NCBI GenBank assembly: GCA_021432635.1
Contig: MU270067.1
Location: forward strand, 372,001 to 436,000
Length of the DNA: 64,000 bases
Direction of reading: 5' to 3'
Source of the DNA: Thozetella sp. PMI_491
Lineage: Eukaryota > Ascomycota > Sordariomycetes > Chaetosphaeriales > Chaetosphaeriaceae
The notes under the pieces are model-generated. The model searched no databases, was not told the origin of the DNA, and saw only the letters and a program-made list of their open reading frames with translations. Positions 21,978 to 33,595 of this stretch are shown one piece after another (the stretch's first letter is position 1; each line of letters starts with the position of its first letter). A program made the translations under genes and the position numbers.

Positions 21978-24900
21978 CCCAGCAACAACGGGATACTGCC
22001 GGGACACGGGACTGGGTCTGGCCGGCCGTCCGGGCGACCGCCACCTCTGCCCTGTCCCCGGTGCTTGGAAGGCGTGGCTTGTGCCGTGCGTGGGGGTTGC
22101 GACGGGGCTCCGATGGGCCACCGAAGACATGCAGGTGAGTTGTTCCGCAGGCGCCGCCGCCCAATCTCACATCCCACCACGTCTTTTTCGGGCAGCTCCA
22201 GGTGTGACCCTAAGATTCAAGGAGGGGGGTTCGTGCGGCCAGCCTCGGTGACATTGACCACCACCCCTTGGGGGTCTCGCCCTTCTGGAATGGCCAACCA
22301 GTGGCGGCTTGCCCAAAAGACTGGAAGCGAGCAAGCGAACGGCAGGCACAGGCCAGGCGCAGGGAAGAAGAAAACGCAAATAGCCGACGTTTCAGCCCGC
22401 CGTCCATGCTCTGTTGCCCTTGGCCAAGAAGCTCACCTGCCATGTTGCGCTGCCCAGGCGTGGCGCTGGATCCCACGATGCACACCTTGGTCGAGAAAAT
22501 GCGCTGACTTCCTGCAATAGGTGGGCGGGCACCCGTCACTATGGTTCAAGATGCGGCTTTTCCGCACGCACCGCGCCGCCTGCAGCCAGGTCAGCAATCC
22601 CGCGGCGGGATGGGCTCTTACCTCTCAGCAACCCACACCGTCTTTGTGGCTTCAATCTTCACTCCTTCCTGCGATCTCTCCCCCCATTTCTCTCTTCAGA
22701 CACTCGGCACGTGGCACCATATGGCAGGACCGGACCAAGGATCGCCACATTTCGCCGCCCGCCCGCGCGCCCGTCCACGTCGCCATGACCTGCGAGATGT
22801 ACGGCCGCATGACTTGAACGCAGCCCAAACGATGCGCCGCCGCTCACCTTGGACCTCCTGTGCAATGCACGAGGCCGCATCTTCCTATTCCGGCAGCCTT
22901 CGGTTCCAGGCGGGTCCTGTCCCACAGCCTTGGGGTCGGAATCTGTCAGCTGGACCCGATCCGATTGGCCCCTGAAACGCCAACCTCACGCTCACACTGG
23001 CGGGTCAGCCTCAGCCTTCTCGCGCTGACGACCTAGGACTGCTGTCGGTTGCCTCGGCCTCAAGATTATCTTGCTAATATTTCGAACTCGGTTTCTTTTT
23101 GGCGTTATCTCTACACGGTCTTCCTTCTCTCGAAGGGGTTTTTTTTTTCTTTTCCTTTGTTTTCTTACAGATCCCTCCTGCTGTCGGAGAACTACGTGCT
23201 TCCGCAGGATTTGATAGAACAAGGCTTAGAGTGTGGTAGGGGTTAAGGAGCCTTTGGTCAGCGTGGTTTGCACCGTTCGGCGCGTGAAATAGGGTCTACA
23301 GCTAGAGAGGGGTGGCAAGGGAAATGCTCGGAAGCGCACGACAAGTGAAATAAACGGCTGGGGTGGAAATAGGAATGGAAAATTGGCGTCGGAAAGCTCA
23401 CGAAGGAAAAGCAACGGATTTGGCACGTCGATTGGCTTCACCTCACTCTTGTTCACCCCCCTTAGAAACTCTTGCTTTTTCCCTTCCCTTTCTTTTCATC
23501 CCCCACCCCCCTTGCTGCTTGCCGTTGGTTTCTTTTCCCTTCCTTGGTGTGTTACATGTGCTCGTCGTTGCAAGTTGGACAAGTTAAAAAAAAAACAAGT
23601 ACGCAAGTACGTGGGGTTGGGTACGTGGTTTCGTCATTATTGGTCTCCGAGCTCTCTAGACTTTCACCTCCAGTGCCAGCTGGCTCTCTTCCCACAAAGG
23701 GAAGAACGAATTATGCTTCATGACATCACACTCAGCGTCCGCGATTACCTATAGCGGTGATCTCTGTCACGACTAGCCTAGCGAGTAACCTAGGCTTTGG
23801 CTTCTATGTCGGATGCCTCTCATGACAAAATATCGTTGTTTAGATGGGACTATCGCGGCCATCTTAGCTACCTCGTCGAGGTACCGCTCATCCGAGAGCC
23901 AAAAGTCAAGTAGTGGCCCCCATTCGTCTTCTAATATGACTACTTATGGCCTTCCTCGTACTCCTCTAGCCTCCTGGGTGTAGAGGAAAGCGCAAGATTG
24001 TGTAAGCCCCCTTCCTGCTCCAAGGCCCAGCAAACTTAGTAGCAAGCCTTGTATTTCCGCTCATGCTATGTCGTGCAGGGGGTTGACCCCCACCATTCCT
24101 CGCATCCGTGCCATGCTGACGAAGCCAGCAACGTAGCGAAATCCGTGCTGCCACGTGGGAGAGCAGTTTCGTTTACTAGTGATGGGGCGATGAAGAGCTC
24201 CTGCCATGGGTCGCCGCCGGTGTCCAAAACGGAACATCAGGCTCACTGCTGCCGCTGCCCTGGTTAGCACGTCGGGATCTGACAAGACCCGGGGCAGAGG
24301 GGCTAGGGGAAGGGCGTTGGGGGGGGGGGTGAAAACGATTCCATGTTTAGAAGACAATGGGCGAGAAAATGCGCGGCCTTGGCTGCAACTACTGTTCCCC
24401 TTGCCCGGCACGTACCTTCAGACAGATCTACCTTCCCATGCTCCATGCCCGGAGAAATAGTTAATGTGCACTGGCCGCAGGAAGAGCCGACAATGCTACC
24501 TCGTTTGACCGTCTACAGAAGGGTACAACGGTCCCGCCAGCCAGCCATAGCCCGGTCCAAAGTCCTTCCTGGCCTACGCTCGAAACTCACGCCATCGCAA
24601 TCGCCTCATTTTCTTCCTCTTCTTGGATCAATATAGTATAGAGCCGACCGGGCCTTCCCTACCTAGTGTAGATGGGTCTCCGATGTACACACTGTAGCTG
24701 ATTCGCTGCGTTTAGGTAGGATCTCAGTATCCATCGAGGCTCCCAGGTCTAGGCGAGGATAAATAGCAGCCTGCGCCTCGAAGGACTCTGTTGGCCGGGA
24801 TGGGGATGGGTCGATGACCAAGCGTGCCGGAAAGCTCACTCGGATCCTTCAAAACGAGACTCCGTGGTTGGGCATGCCTATCCCTCCCATGACAAGGAAG

Positions 24901-26484
24901 GGGAGGAAGCAAAGCATGTGCAAATACCAGCCTATATCCTTCCACACGTGCCTGATCTCCCCTCCCAAGGTGATTCCCATACTTCCCTTGCTCCGAACCG
25001 GATCTCGGACGCAGGAACCCCCCCCCCCCCCTGGCAGTCCAACGGCAGTTTACCCCGGACGCTGAAGCTCGTCCGGCAGTGGAATCCTTTCAGTTACGGG
25101 CCGGTGGTCTGTCATTTGGCTGAAAGCCGAGTGCTTGAAGCGAGAAATAAACGAGGTTTGACAGCACGACCCCTTACCGCACAGGGGGCAAGGGCGTAAG
25201 CACAAACCATAGGCGCTCAGCCTATCTTGAGTTTCGGTGGCTTCCCTGCCGAAGCCTTGATACTTGCTTTTTTTTTTTCAATTTTTGTCCCTTGCCGTAA
25301 TACGATCCTTCTGTAATACTGTTTACTCTTCTGGTCGGCTCCGCGTGGCTATATAGCGTTCTAGAAATGGGGCCGGGGCGTCTGATTTCTGATATGTTGT
25401 GCCGTGACGCTACCGCAGCGGAACGTCTCGTGCCTTAGCCAGCCTAATGACTCACATCAGCATGCTCTTCTTCTTTCTTAACGCCAGCAGCGAGTCCGGA
25501 TCTCAGATGACAGGCTACCGCCGACTGAGTAAGATGGATGGGTGAAGCTTCTCGGGGCGGAAGATTAAAACCTGAGCTGCAGGGCTAAGGCCGCCCTCGG
25601 GCCATCGTTGGCGCCACCGTCATCATGTGCCGCAGCATTGCTGCGGCCCCCCGGGCAGGGAAGGAGGGGGCGTGCCCCGACCTACGCTGCTAAGCATATG
25701 TAAGACGTGATGACGTCGGATCTGATGTGTTCGGAACAATGACCTGATAGCCTACTAAGAGATACGAGCTCGCTCAAAATGCCAGGACAGGAATCCTCCG
25801 CCGACAATGCGAGCTGTTGGGTTCGTTTAATGGCAATGGTGCCAGAGCAAGAGGGGCTAAGCAGAATCTTGAACCCCACCCCGATTCCTGTGGCTTTCCA
25901 CATACGAGACGGCTAGAGGCAGTCGCACAAATGTCTAGAGCCTTGCCAAACGCTTCGAGCCTTTCTGGCGGCGCGGTTTAGGAAAGCCTCGAAAGACACG
26001 GGTTGCCATCTCCACCCCCAAAAGTATGCGACGGCCAAGGGATCGTTATCCTTCTCAGCGAGTATTGGGGGTGATTTTGGATCAAGGGATATTTGGGGGG
26101 GGGGAATGGTGCCATGAATTGGAGGTCTTCCTTCTGTCGTTGCTTTCGCCCTCTAATGCCTTCGTCAACCCTGCTCTATGCATATGTACACTGACTTTTA
26201 GGTCCCCTAAAGAGGGAAGATGTGGCGAACTAACTGGCGCCCTACCTCCCGCATCCCATGCTTCCTGCTGTTCGAATAGACCTCGCTCCTCGAATATGCC
26301 TCGCCAGATCCCAGTTTCTCCGCGAAAGCACGAGCACAACGCGCCACCCTACACCCCATAGGCCGAATTGTATGCGCGTGGTCTAGTGTCGTTGGGGCTC
26401 CAGATAAACCTTGTTCCCTGCCTCACTCTAGCCAGCGTCGCGGGTGTCACGGCAGGGGGTGTAGAAGGCCCTGCTCAGGATTCT
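21978..26484. other. 4.5-kb gene-poor intergenic region
   Basis: No supported gene. Short frames on all strands. A pyrimidine-rich stretch ending in a TTTTCTTACAG acceptor-like sequence at about 23136-23170 hints at a spliced non-coding or UTR transcript. A C14 run lies at 25018-25031, a G-rich run at about 26093-26105, and AGGTAGG/CCTACCTAG motifs near 24658 and 24715. The right part is the 3' flank of mtr10. Confidence 0.5.
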
Positions 26485-29400
26485 CTACCCCTCGAAGTGA
26501 AACCTAGTCGCTTCAAGCTGGCCGAGGCCATCTCTCGGCGCCACATATCTCCTGCGGTAGGTGTTTGTGAAGTCTTGGAGAGTGACACGCACCTGCCTCA
26601 GACCGGAGGGATCGGAGCCTTGCAGGCGCTCCTTGATCTTCACCATGAGGCGACTGGCTTCCACCTGAGTCACGGTCCCCTCTGGGAGCATGTGAATGGT
26701 CCTCTCAACCCATTGCGCCGTCTGCTCCGGGAGGAGCTGGAACATACCGAGCAGCACGCCGCTACCGTCTGCGAAGCAGTCCCGTGGGAAGGTAATCATC
26801 ATGCCGGCCATGGTCTGCTTGATTAGCGCCTCCCCGTGGGTCATTAGAAGCTGTCTGATAATCTGACGGATTTGTTCGCCGTTCGGTCCTAGATTTGTTG
26901 AAGAACCCGCCGGGTTGTCACCACCATAGCTGAGCAGGTCTCTGATATAATGAAGCGTCGCTGAGAGCGGCTCTTGCTGTTCCAACGCCAAGGCCGATAT
27001 GGCGGCCTGGAAGATGGGGGTGAATAGTGGCGAGGGCACAATCTTGTGGGGATAGTAAAGCAAAGCATCGATGAGAAGTCGGAAGAAATCCTCAATGACG
27101 TCGGGGAGATCCATCGGGGGTATGTCGCTCATGATGCGAAGTGTCGTAGTCGCTTGCGCCTCAAAGAACGCATAGATGTTGTCCGAGGTACTCTCGCTCA
27201 CATGTTCGCGGTCGTCGGAGAACTCGCGAATGATCGCGCTGGTAGCCCATAGGAAGCAGCCCTGCTTCGAAGCAGAGAATCCTTCGGCAAGTTTGTTCGC
27301 CATTTCGGCCAAGACCGGTGTAATACCTGTCCGGTACGAGATGACCATGGCCCTCCAGAAACGGCAGATTCGCTCGCAGATGGGCACAAAGCTGACGAAG
27401 CTGTCCAGAACTTTGGAGAAGATAGGGAACACCTCCTGCCAGTACTTCACCGCCGGGTTCTCTTGTCCATCTGGCACATTCGGTGCGACAATCTTTACAA
27501 AGGTGGTGATGAGCTGGATGTGGTCTGTTGGAATGTGTTAGCTCAGGTCTCTCCGGGTCAATGTTGTCGTCTCTTACCAGCCAGAGCATATTTGCCAGGA
27601 TCGTTGGTGGCATTGTTCGCCTTGGTCATCAGCCTCTGCACCAGCGGGTCGCAGTATAACTTCAGAAGCTTGTACGTGTCCTCTGGCTTCTGCACGGCGA
27701 CCACGTTGGCAACACCCTCCGTCATCTCCTCCTGGCTAGGTTCGGGAAGCCTGTCAAGGATCTGGTCGTAGAAAGCCTGCAGCTCCAAAACCTGCTCGCC
27801 CAACAGGCGCCTGCAGTCGTGACCGAAGTACTTAATCGCCTGGGCGGCAGCCCTGACGATTTCCTTTGAATCGGTCTGGAAGGAAGAGACGATGTAGTTA
27901 AACTGCGGGGTGAGGAACTCCGGGTGCTCCGCCGTCCATTCAGTGTAGCGACCTATCACCATGATGGCAGCAAAGCGCAGCTTCTCATGAGGCGGGATTT
28001 GCACGAGGAGAGGCATAATCTGGGGGAGGACCACGCTCTCGTCGTTTTCAACCATCCGGCCCATGGCCCTCATTGAGAAGAGCGGCGCCTCCAGCGACTG
28101 CCAGTGAGGCACCGAGGTGGCGCTCGCCTGGCCAGCGTACTTCTGCATCCAAGCCTGGATGGCCTCTAGCACCTTTGTTAGGCAGGCGGCAGTACCCATG
28201 ACCTCGCATGCATCTTTCAATGTGTCGCCGATATGGTGGCGGAATTCGCGGAACTTCTCCTCCTGCTCGCGATCGCCGTCGAACAGATCCAGTTCGTTGT
28301 TGTTGTTAGACTCCGGATACTCCAGCAGCCTAAAGAAGACATCAACGAGCTTCGAGTAGACGTCTACCAATTGCAGCCGGGCCTGGATGTACTTCTCCAA
28401 GACAATGTACTGCTTTAGCTCGTACCAAAAGCCGAACGTGTACTCGACCACGTCGCGATCCTGGTCTCGAGCTACGCACTCGAGGAGAGCATCGACGAGG
28501 CCTCCAAAGTGTTGCGGCTCGCGAGCAATCGCAATCACCCAAGCATCTCCTGCATCCGCAAACACCCGAGTGAGAGCTTTGAACGACTCGATATCCTCAT
28601 CGTCGACCACCTTTTTGATGTAGGGCCGGAGCTCAATAATTCGGGGAAGGAGAACCTGGATGGTCTCGATATTGTCATCCACATCCCTCGTCTCTCTGCA
28701 TATTGTACCGAGACATTCTGATGCAGCCTGAAGGGACTCGTTGTTGGTCATGCCGTTCATGACGACGTTAAAGAGTGGCGAGTTCACGATGGTGGATACC
28801 GGAACCTCACGCAGCCACGAGGTGATGCAGTCGAATAGCTGGGGATTCACCGCGGCGGCAGCTAAGAAAAACACGGTTAGAATCGGCATCTTGACCCTAT
28901 GAGCATCGGTAACCCACCGGATGACTGAGCGTAATTGATGAGTAGCTGCACGACCTGGTCGGCGTTGTCGGCTAGCAATTCCGATGTTCTCTGCGCAAGC
29001 TCCTCTTCCTAACACGAGAGAATTAGACACTGATCCCGGCTGACGATCCAAAAAATACGGAATGCCGGGTTGGGTGTGAGGCGAGTTCGTGGTGTTTCGA
29101 TCGACATACAGACAAGGTGATTTTGCGGCCTTCCGTGACCTCCTCTGGGAGGACTCGGAGGAAGTCTAGGATGCAGGCGTGGCTAGCGACGTCGTCTCCG
29201 AGGGCAGACACAACGGTCGGCAGTACATCCTTCCAGGACCTCATCTGGATCGCGAGTATCGCCAAGCATACACAGAGCTGGACTCGCACGGGCTTGGGGC
29301 CAGGTGCGAAGCGCTTCAGCAGCACCAGAATTTGGTTACGCAGAGCTGGCAGATCAGCCTCGGGGACCTGTGTCGCCAGGTCATACGTGATCTGTTGACT

Positions 29401-29754
29401 CCTATCAGCCCCTATTGATACGGCGCGGCGTGTGGTGCTGCCGAAATATACATACTTTTCCCTTCAGCGTCGTCGCCGCGAAAACGAGCGCCTCCCCCTC
29501 GGTAGTTGCGGCGGACTGGAGGATAGTGATGGTAGTGGCCCAGGCATCGTTCTGCACAAAATAAAACGTTAGCCGCGTGCCTGTTCAAGCTCTAAGGTGA
29601 TGCGCGATGGGAGAGGTCCACTGACAGACTTCTGGAACCTGGTCAGATAGTCCATGGCAGCCTTCTTCTTAGCGGCCTCGCTGCTTCGCATCGTGAGCAT
29701 AGCAGCCAGAACATTCTGGGCCGCAAAGGCGTCCTGTGCGCCGTTCGAAGCCAT
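26485..29754 (-). CDS. mtr10: Mtr10 / transportin-3-type importin-beta (karyopherin)
   Basis: Nuclear import receptor; the yeast orthologue (Kap111) imports SR-like mRNA-binding proteins such as Npl3 and takes part in tRNA and telomerase RNA traffic. Six exons on the minus strand: 29754-29626, 29551-29456, 29391-29110, 29008-28918, 28861-27578 and 27524-26485, giving 973 residues, practically the length of yeast Mtr10 (972). All junctions are GT-AG and in phase. The N-terminus (A-L-x-A-M-x-T-M-R-S-S-E-A-A-K-K-K-A) is the family importin-beta N-terminal helix pair. It is followed by N-D-A-W-A-T-T and E-A-L-V-F-A-A-T-T-L-K-G-K, typical of TNPO3/Mtr10. The rest is helical HEAT-like sequence without other domains. 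Start chosen at 29754 because it matches the family start and the frame closes upstream. Divergent from sme1. Confidence 0.92.
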
Positions 29755-30431
29755 GGTGAATGCGGAATCTTTCGAATCTCCGATTCAACCGAGATGCGCG
29801 GCTTGTCGCTATGCGGCCTCGCAAAGAGTCCAAATGCAAGCGCAGCGGCGATGTTGACCAAGTGCCCCTCCTCGCTCCGTCTCAATCAACCTTAAATATT
29901 TGGCCGGAGGGACACGGGCAGAAACAGGAAGGAAGAAGGCGTGAGCCAGGCCGCCGCGCTCTGGAAGTCGGGCTATTTGAGGGCGAGTTGCTTCCTTGGA
30001 TCAAAAAGGCGGTGCTTCGTGGTGTGGGTGACTCGGGGGATGATGCCGATGCAGGCAGCGCGCAAAGAAAATACAAAAACGTCAGGCTTCAAGGAGCAAC
30101 CCCACCTCGCCTCTATGAGCAAACTGGTTGCCGTGGGCGCGTGGGCCACCAGGGGTGGGGTGGCGGAGGGGGTGAGAGGGAAGAAGGGGCTCTGGCCGGA
30201 ATATTGGTTTGGCCGGTACTCCGCAGAAAAAACCCCAGACCTTCACTTGGCGCAACCAGCAGCTGGAGCTTTGGACTGGTATCACTATCATTTCGCATAG
30301 CCACTGTCTGCGACACGACAAGCTTTCCCGACCTATCCGACAGCACTTAGACTCTTCGAATCAGTATCAGATTTCGGAGTGAAAACTTTTGAAGACTAGC
30401 TCACTCCCACCCTCAACAGCCTCCAAAAAAA
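29755..30431. promoter_or_regulatory. Shared divergent promoter region of mtr10 and sme1
   Basis: 677 bp between the two start codons, without a supported gene. Both products act in nuclear RNA biology. No TATA element or strong palindrome is evident; the stretch 30100-30190 is G-rich on the plus strand. Co-regulation is inferred only from arrangement. Confidence 0.5.
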
Positions 30432-31106
30432 ATGACTGGCCGAGGCGGCGGTGGAGGCAGGCGCGTCCTTCTTCCTCCTGTACGTGTGCCACAGCGCAGA
30501 GCTGGCTCGATGACGCGACCTGAAGGCTAACGGCGCTTAGATCAACTTCATTTTCAAGTGTCTTCAGTATGTGCTTCACATCCCAGCCTACACGGCTCCT
30601 CAGATCCTTTTTCTGCGGCTCCCGCTCGGCACGCGGGCGAGAGGCTAACACAGCACAGGCAGCACTCGACGGTCCAGGTTTGGCTCTATGAGCAGCTCGA
30701 GATCCGTATCGAAGGGAAGATCAGGGTGAGTGACTCCTTGGACCGCGGTCTGGTCAACATCTACTAACAAGCGAACAGGGCTGTAAGTCTCTCGGCAAGG
30801 TTGTGTCTAAATAGACCCTACTGACCCAGCATAGTCGATGAGTTCATGAACCTTGTTATCGATGATGTATGTTTCCCCGCCCAGCTCTGACTCCGTTGGG
30901 GGCTCGCTGACCGCGATATGTGTGCAGGCCGTGGAGATTCGGCAGATTACCAAGACAAACGACAAAGAAACCCGGAGATCTTTAGGTACGAGACCTCCTC
31001 ACGTGTTGAACCTCCCCCTCACCCTTTGATCGTCGCTGACCAAGTTGCAGGGCAAATTCTGTTGAAAGGTGATAACGTGTCTCTGATCCAGAGCCTGTCG
31101 GGTTGA
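30432..31106 (+). CDS. sme1: Small nuclear ribonucleoprotein E (SmE), core Sm protein
   Basis: One of seven Sm proteins forming the ring on the Sm site of U1, U2, U4 and U5 snRNAs. Seven exons give 96 residues: 30432-30479, 30541-30566, 30659-30725, 30779-30782, 30835-30866, 30928-30985 and 31051-31106. The protein starts M-T-G-R-G-G-G-G-G-R-R and continues with I-N-F-I-F-K. Sm1 has V-Q-V-W-L-Y-E-Q and R-I-E-G-K-I-R-G-F-D-E-F-M-N-L-V. Sm2 has G-Q-I-L-L-K-G-D-N-V-S-L-I-Q. The fourth exon is just GGCT, supplying Gly and the first base of Phe in the conserved G-F-D-E; without it the frame is lost. Six introns in a 291-nt coding sequence is dense, but all are GT-AG with good branch points (for example CTACTAAC at 30761). 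Divergent from mtr10; tail to tail with the next gene, 157 bp apart. Confidence 0.95.
30779..30782 (+). other. sme1: Four-nucleotide microexon of sme1 (GGCT)
   Basis: Flanked by a 53-nt intron (30726-30778; GTGAGT...CTACTAAC...ACAG) and a 52-nt intron (30783-30834; GTAAGT...CTACTGAC...ATAG). Joining the neighbouring exons directly gives AGG-TCG, shifting the frame; reading through the first intron meets TAA at 30766. Only inclusion of GGCT gives the conserved R-G-F-D-E-F-M-N of Sm proteins. Confidence 0.88.
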
Positions 31107-31263
31107 AAAACAGGTCTGTGGCCAGAGCTGGCACTGTTGGCGAGCGGGCCGCGCACCAACTACAGTCTCACTCACTCTGCAAGAAGGGATCGAGGCACGG
31201 CACTCGGGAGCGAAAAGCTGTATTTTTGGGAAGGCGTTGTTGGAAGCCTGATGGCCGGGTCGT

Positions 31264-32104
31264 CTATTTCGTTGCGGGGGGCGTTTTGATCGCGCCATTG
31301 CCGAGGATGAGACCGTCTAGGCCTTGATCCAGGGGACCAACAGGTACCTCACCCTCAGATGGAGACGATAGGAACTGCTCAGACAGAGCTAAGCCATACA
31401 ATAGTACAGGACGACCCTTGGCTCTCGATGCCTCTTTTTCGTTGTGGCGGTTGATGAAGTAGTCGTAAAAGCCCTTACCGTGGCCGAGGCGCCGGATGGA
31501 TCCGTCGGTCGGATGAATGTCGAAGGCGACGCCAGGCATGAGTATGAGGTCCAGCGCCGCCTGTTCGGAGTGGTGTGCATCGGGTCCTCCCAGGATCCGT
31601 TGCCGTTCGTGCACTGTGGCGGGATCAATGCTCGGGATGCCCCAAGAATCTCGTTTCAGAGATTCATAGTCCTGGAGATTCTTTAACCGCACCATGTCCA
31701 TAACCCTGGCGGGGACGTCCGCGGACGGCGGCAGAGGGTTTCTATGCAGATAGGGCACAAAGACATGCTTGCCGGACTCTAGGGCATGGTGGACGATAGC
31801 ATCTGTCTGTATCTCCCCAGAGGGCATGGACAGGAACACGCTCACGCTTCTGGCCTCGAGGTAGGGCGGAAACTCCCGGAGGGTGTTGAGTACGACAGCA
31901 CCTGCAAGGGGGCAGCTCTCAGCAGCTGCACATGAGAATCGAATGACACGTGCAGGTGGGATCTATTGTGCAACGCCTACTTTGTGATAACGCCGAGTCA
32001 TGGGCCACGGCGCCAAGGCGCTGCTTCATGACGGCGCGGAGCTGCTGCTTAGCCGCAGAGAGAGAGGCCATCTGGAACTGCTCCTCCACCTGGCTGGGGG
32101 GCAT
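31264..32104 (-). CDS. fau1: 5-formyltetrahydrofolate cyclo-ligase (MTHFS, FAU1-type)
   Basis: Converts 5-formyl-THF to 5,10-methenyl-THF with ATP, returning folinic acid to one-carbon metabolism; cytosolic or mitochondrial in fungi. Exons 32104-31981 and 31901-31264 on the minus strand give 253 residues. The family signatures are clear: A-A-K-Q-Q-L-R near the N-terminus, V-F-L-S-M-P-S-G-E-I-Q-T substrate region, D-L-I-L-M-P-G-V-A-F-D, and the ATP-binding loop R-R-L-G-H-G-K-G-F-Y-D-Y. The junction codon (A + GT, Ser) keeps phase. Start: the first ATG is at 32104, but Met12 at 32071 (M-A-S-L-S-A-A-K) matches the usual family start and has G at +4, so the first 11 residues may be leader. The 3' end lies 157 bp from sme1, so transcripts may overlap. 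Confidence 0.93.
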
Positions 32105-33595
32105 GGGATCGGAGCGTTGAGGGAGAGGGGGGGGCCCGGAAATGAGGGGTGGGCGGTAGGACAGGAGGCGGGGATGGGTAGCAATAGGGCAGTTGTGGAC
32201 GGCTCAGGCGGCTGGTTTTGTGCGACTGGCTAGCGAGATGGTGAGCGAGGACCGGCGGTGTGTGCTGGGGGCGGGAGATCTCACACGAGACCGGGGCTAC
32301 CAACCGATCGATATGGAGACCGTGGGCCGGGTCACTAGCAGGGGCGCTGAGAAACTGGCTAACCTACGTCACATCATGGTCGTGGCCTAGAGATGCAGCG
32401 GCGGAAGACGCGCCCGGCCGGGCTGCGGAGCTGCCAGCTGGCGGGTTCGTCCGAACTCGCATGACTTGGTGTTATAAGATAGCGGCCTTGGTACCCGGTA
32501 AGGCAGCGGGTAATTATGTGGAAGGTTGCCAGGGCTGCATGCAATTATGCAATATCCCTCCTACAAATCCACAACATACGTCACGTTGTGTAAGTCAAAG
32601 GCTCTAAATATGACATTCGCAAAGGAAGAAGAGGGGCAACGGGCTTTGGGCCTCTGGAGCCATTGCTCAATGGAGGGGTTGGCTGGTATCGTCTCCCAGC
32701 CCGAATCGAGGCCCCGCGCAGCGCCAAAAGGGAAGCAGGGAGGGGTGTTTTCTCTTTCTCCGGCGCAAAGCAAGAACTGGGTCGCCCGGCTTGCTTGGAT
32801 CACACGGCTTGTAGTTCCGATCCATCGCAGCTGCGACCGCCTCGGCTATCGCCATGGCACGATTCCAGTGGACAGGTTTGGGCCCTGAGGTGGGAGGGCA
32901 GACAAGCAAATTGCCGGATTCGTGCGTCCTAAAATTGGGGTGCGGTATGCACCTGGAGGTGCTGCTAGATGTATTTACTAGATGTATCTAGGTACTGGAT
33001 GTAACGGGCAGTACAGTATGTACAGGACAGTACAGTATGTACAGGACAGTACAGTACATACCTACAGCACCGACCCTTACCACACTTGCCATATAAGCAA
33101 CATAAGCATGGATAATGCCTATGCCCGCACTACCCGCGTGGTCGGTGTTGTTGTCCCATTTGCTAGGGCTTCCCTGCTGCTGCAGCGTGCCGCGGCGCCA
33201 CGACCCGCCCCCCAGCAAAGGAAGGCTGGCGGGCAGGCACCAGGACGCATTTGGGGCATTTGGCGACTTTACCATGTCGACCGACCCGTGGCAAGCCGCG
33301 TCCCGCGCCCTTTCCGGCGCCCGTGCTGCCGACCCAACTCGCAGCTGCAAACACACATCCCACACCCTCTTCCGCCCTCCCTCCCGCGTCCCGCCGGTCA
33401 GTTTAGAGGTCAGGAAAGAGACGAACAGCTATCTCGCGTTCGATTGATCTTGTTTAACGCTGCTCGATTGAGCAGGTAGACGGATAGGGAGCCTGCTCTG
33501 GTTGCCGCCCCTGTCAGACGCGGAAGAATTGGCCCGCATTTTTTTCCTTTCCCACTCGTGCACTCCAAGCGCTCCTGGTGCCTTCTTGCTCTCAG
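32105..33595. promoter_or_regulatory. Divergent intergenic region between fau1 and the OPT transporter
   Basis: 1.49 kb without a supported gene. Contains the 19-bp tandem repeat rich in GTAC (33009-33056) and neighbouring AGATGTATCTAGGTACTGGATG-like sequence, plus GC-rich DNA towards the transporter. A TCTCAG acceptor-like sequence directly precedes the OPT ATG, so a 5' UTR intron is possible. Confidence 0.5.
33009..33056. repeat. 19-bp tandem repeat, about 2.5 copies, GTAC-rich
   Basis: Unit CAGTACAGTATGTACAGGA at 33009-33027 and 33028-33046, exact, then a 10-bp partial copy. The unit contains an imperfect palindrome around TGTAC/GTACA. About 550 bp upstream of the OPT transporter start. 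Confidence 0.85.
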
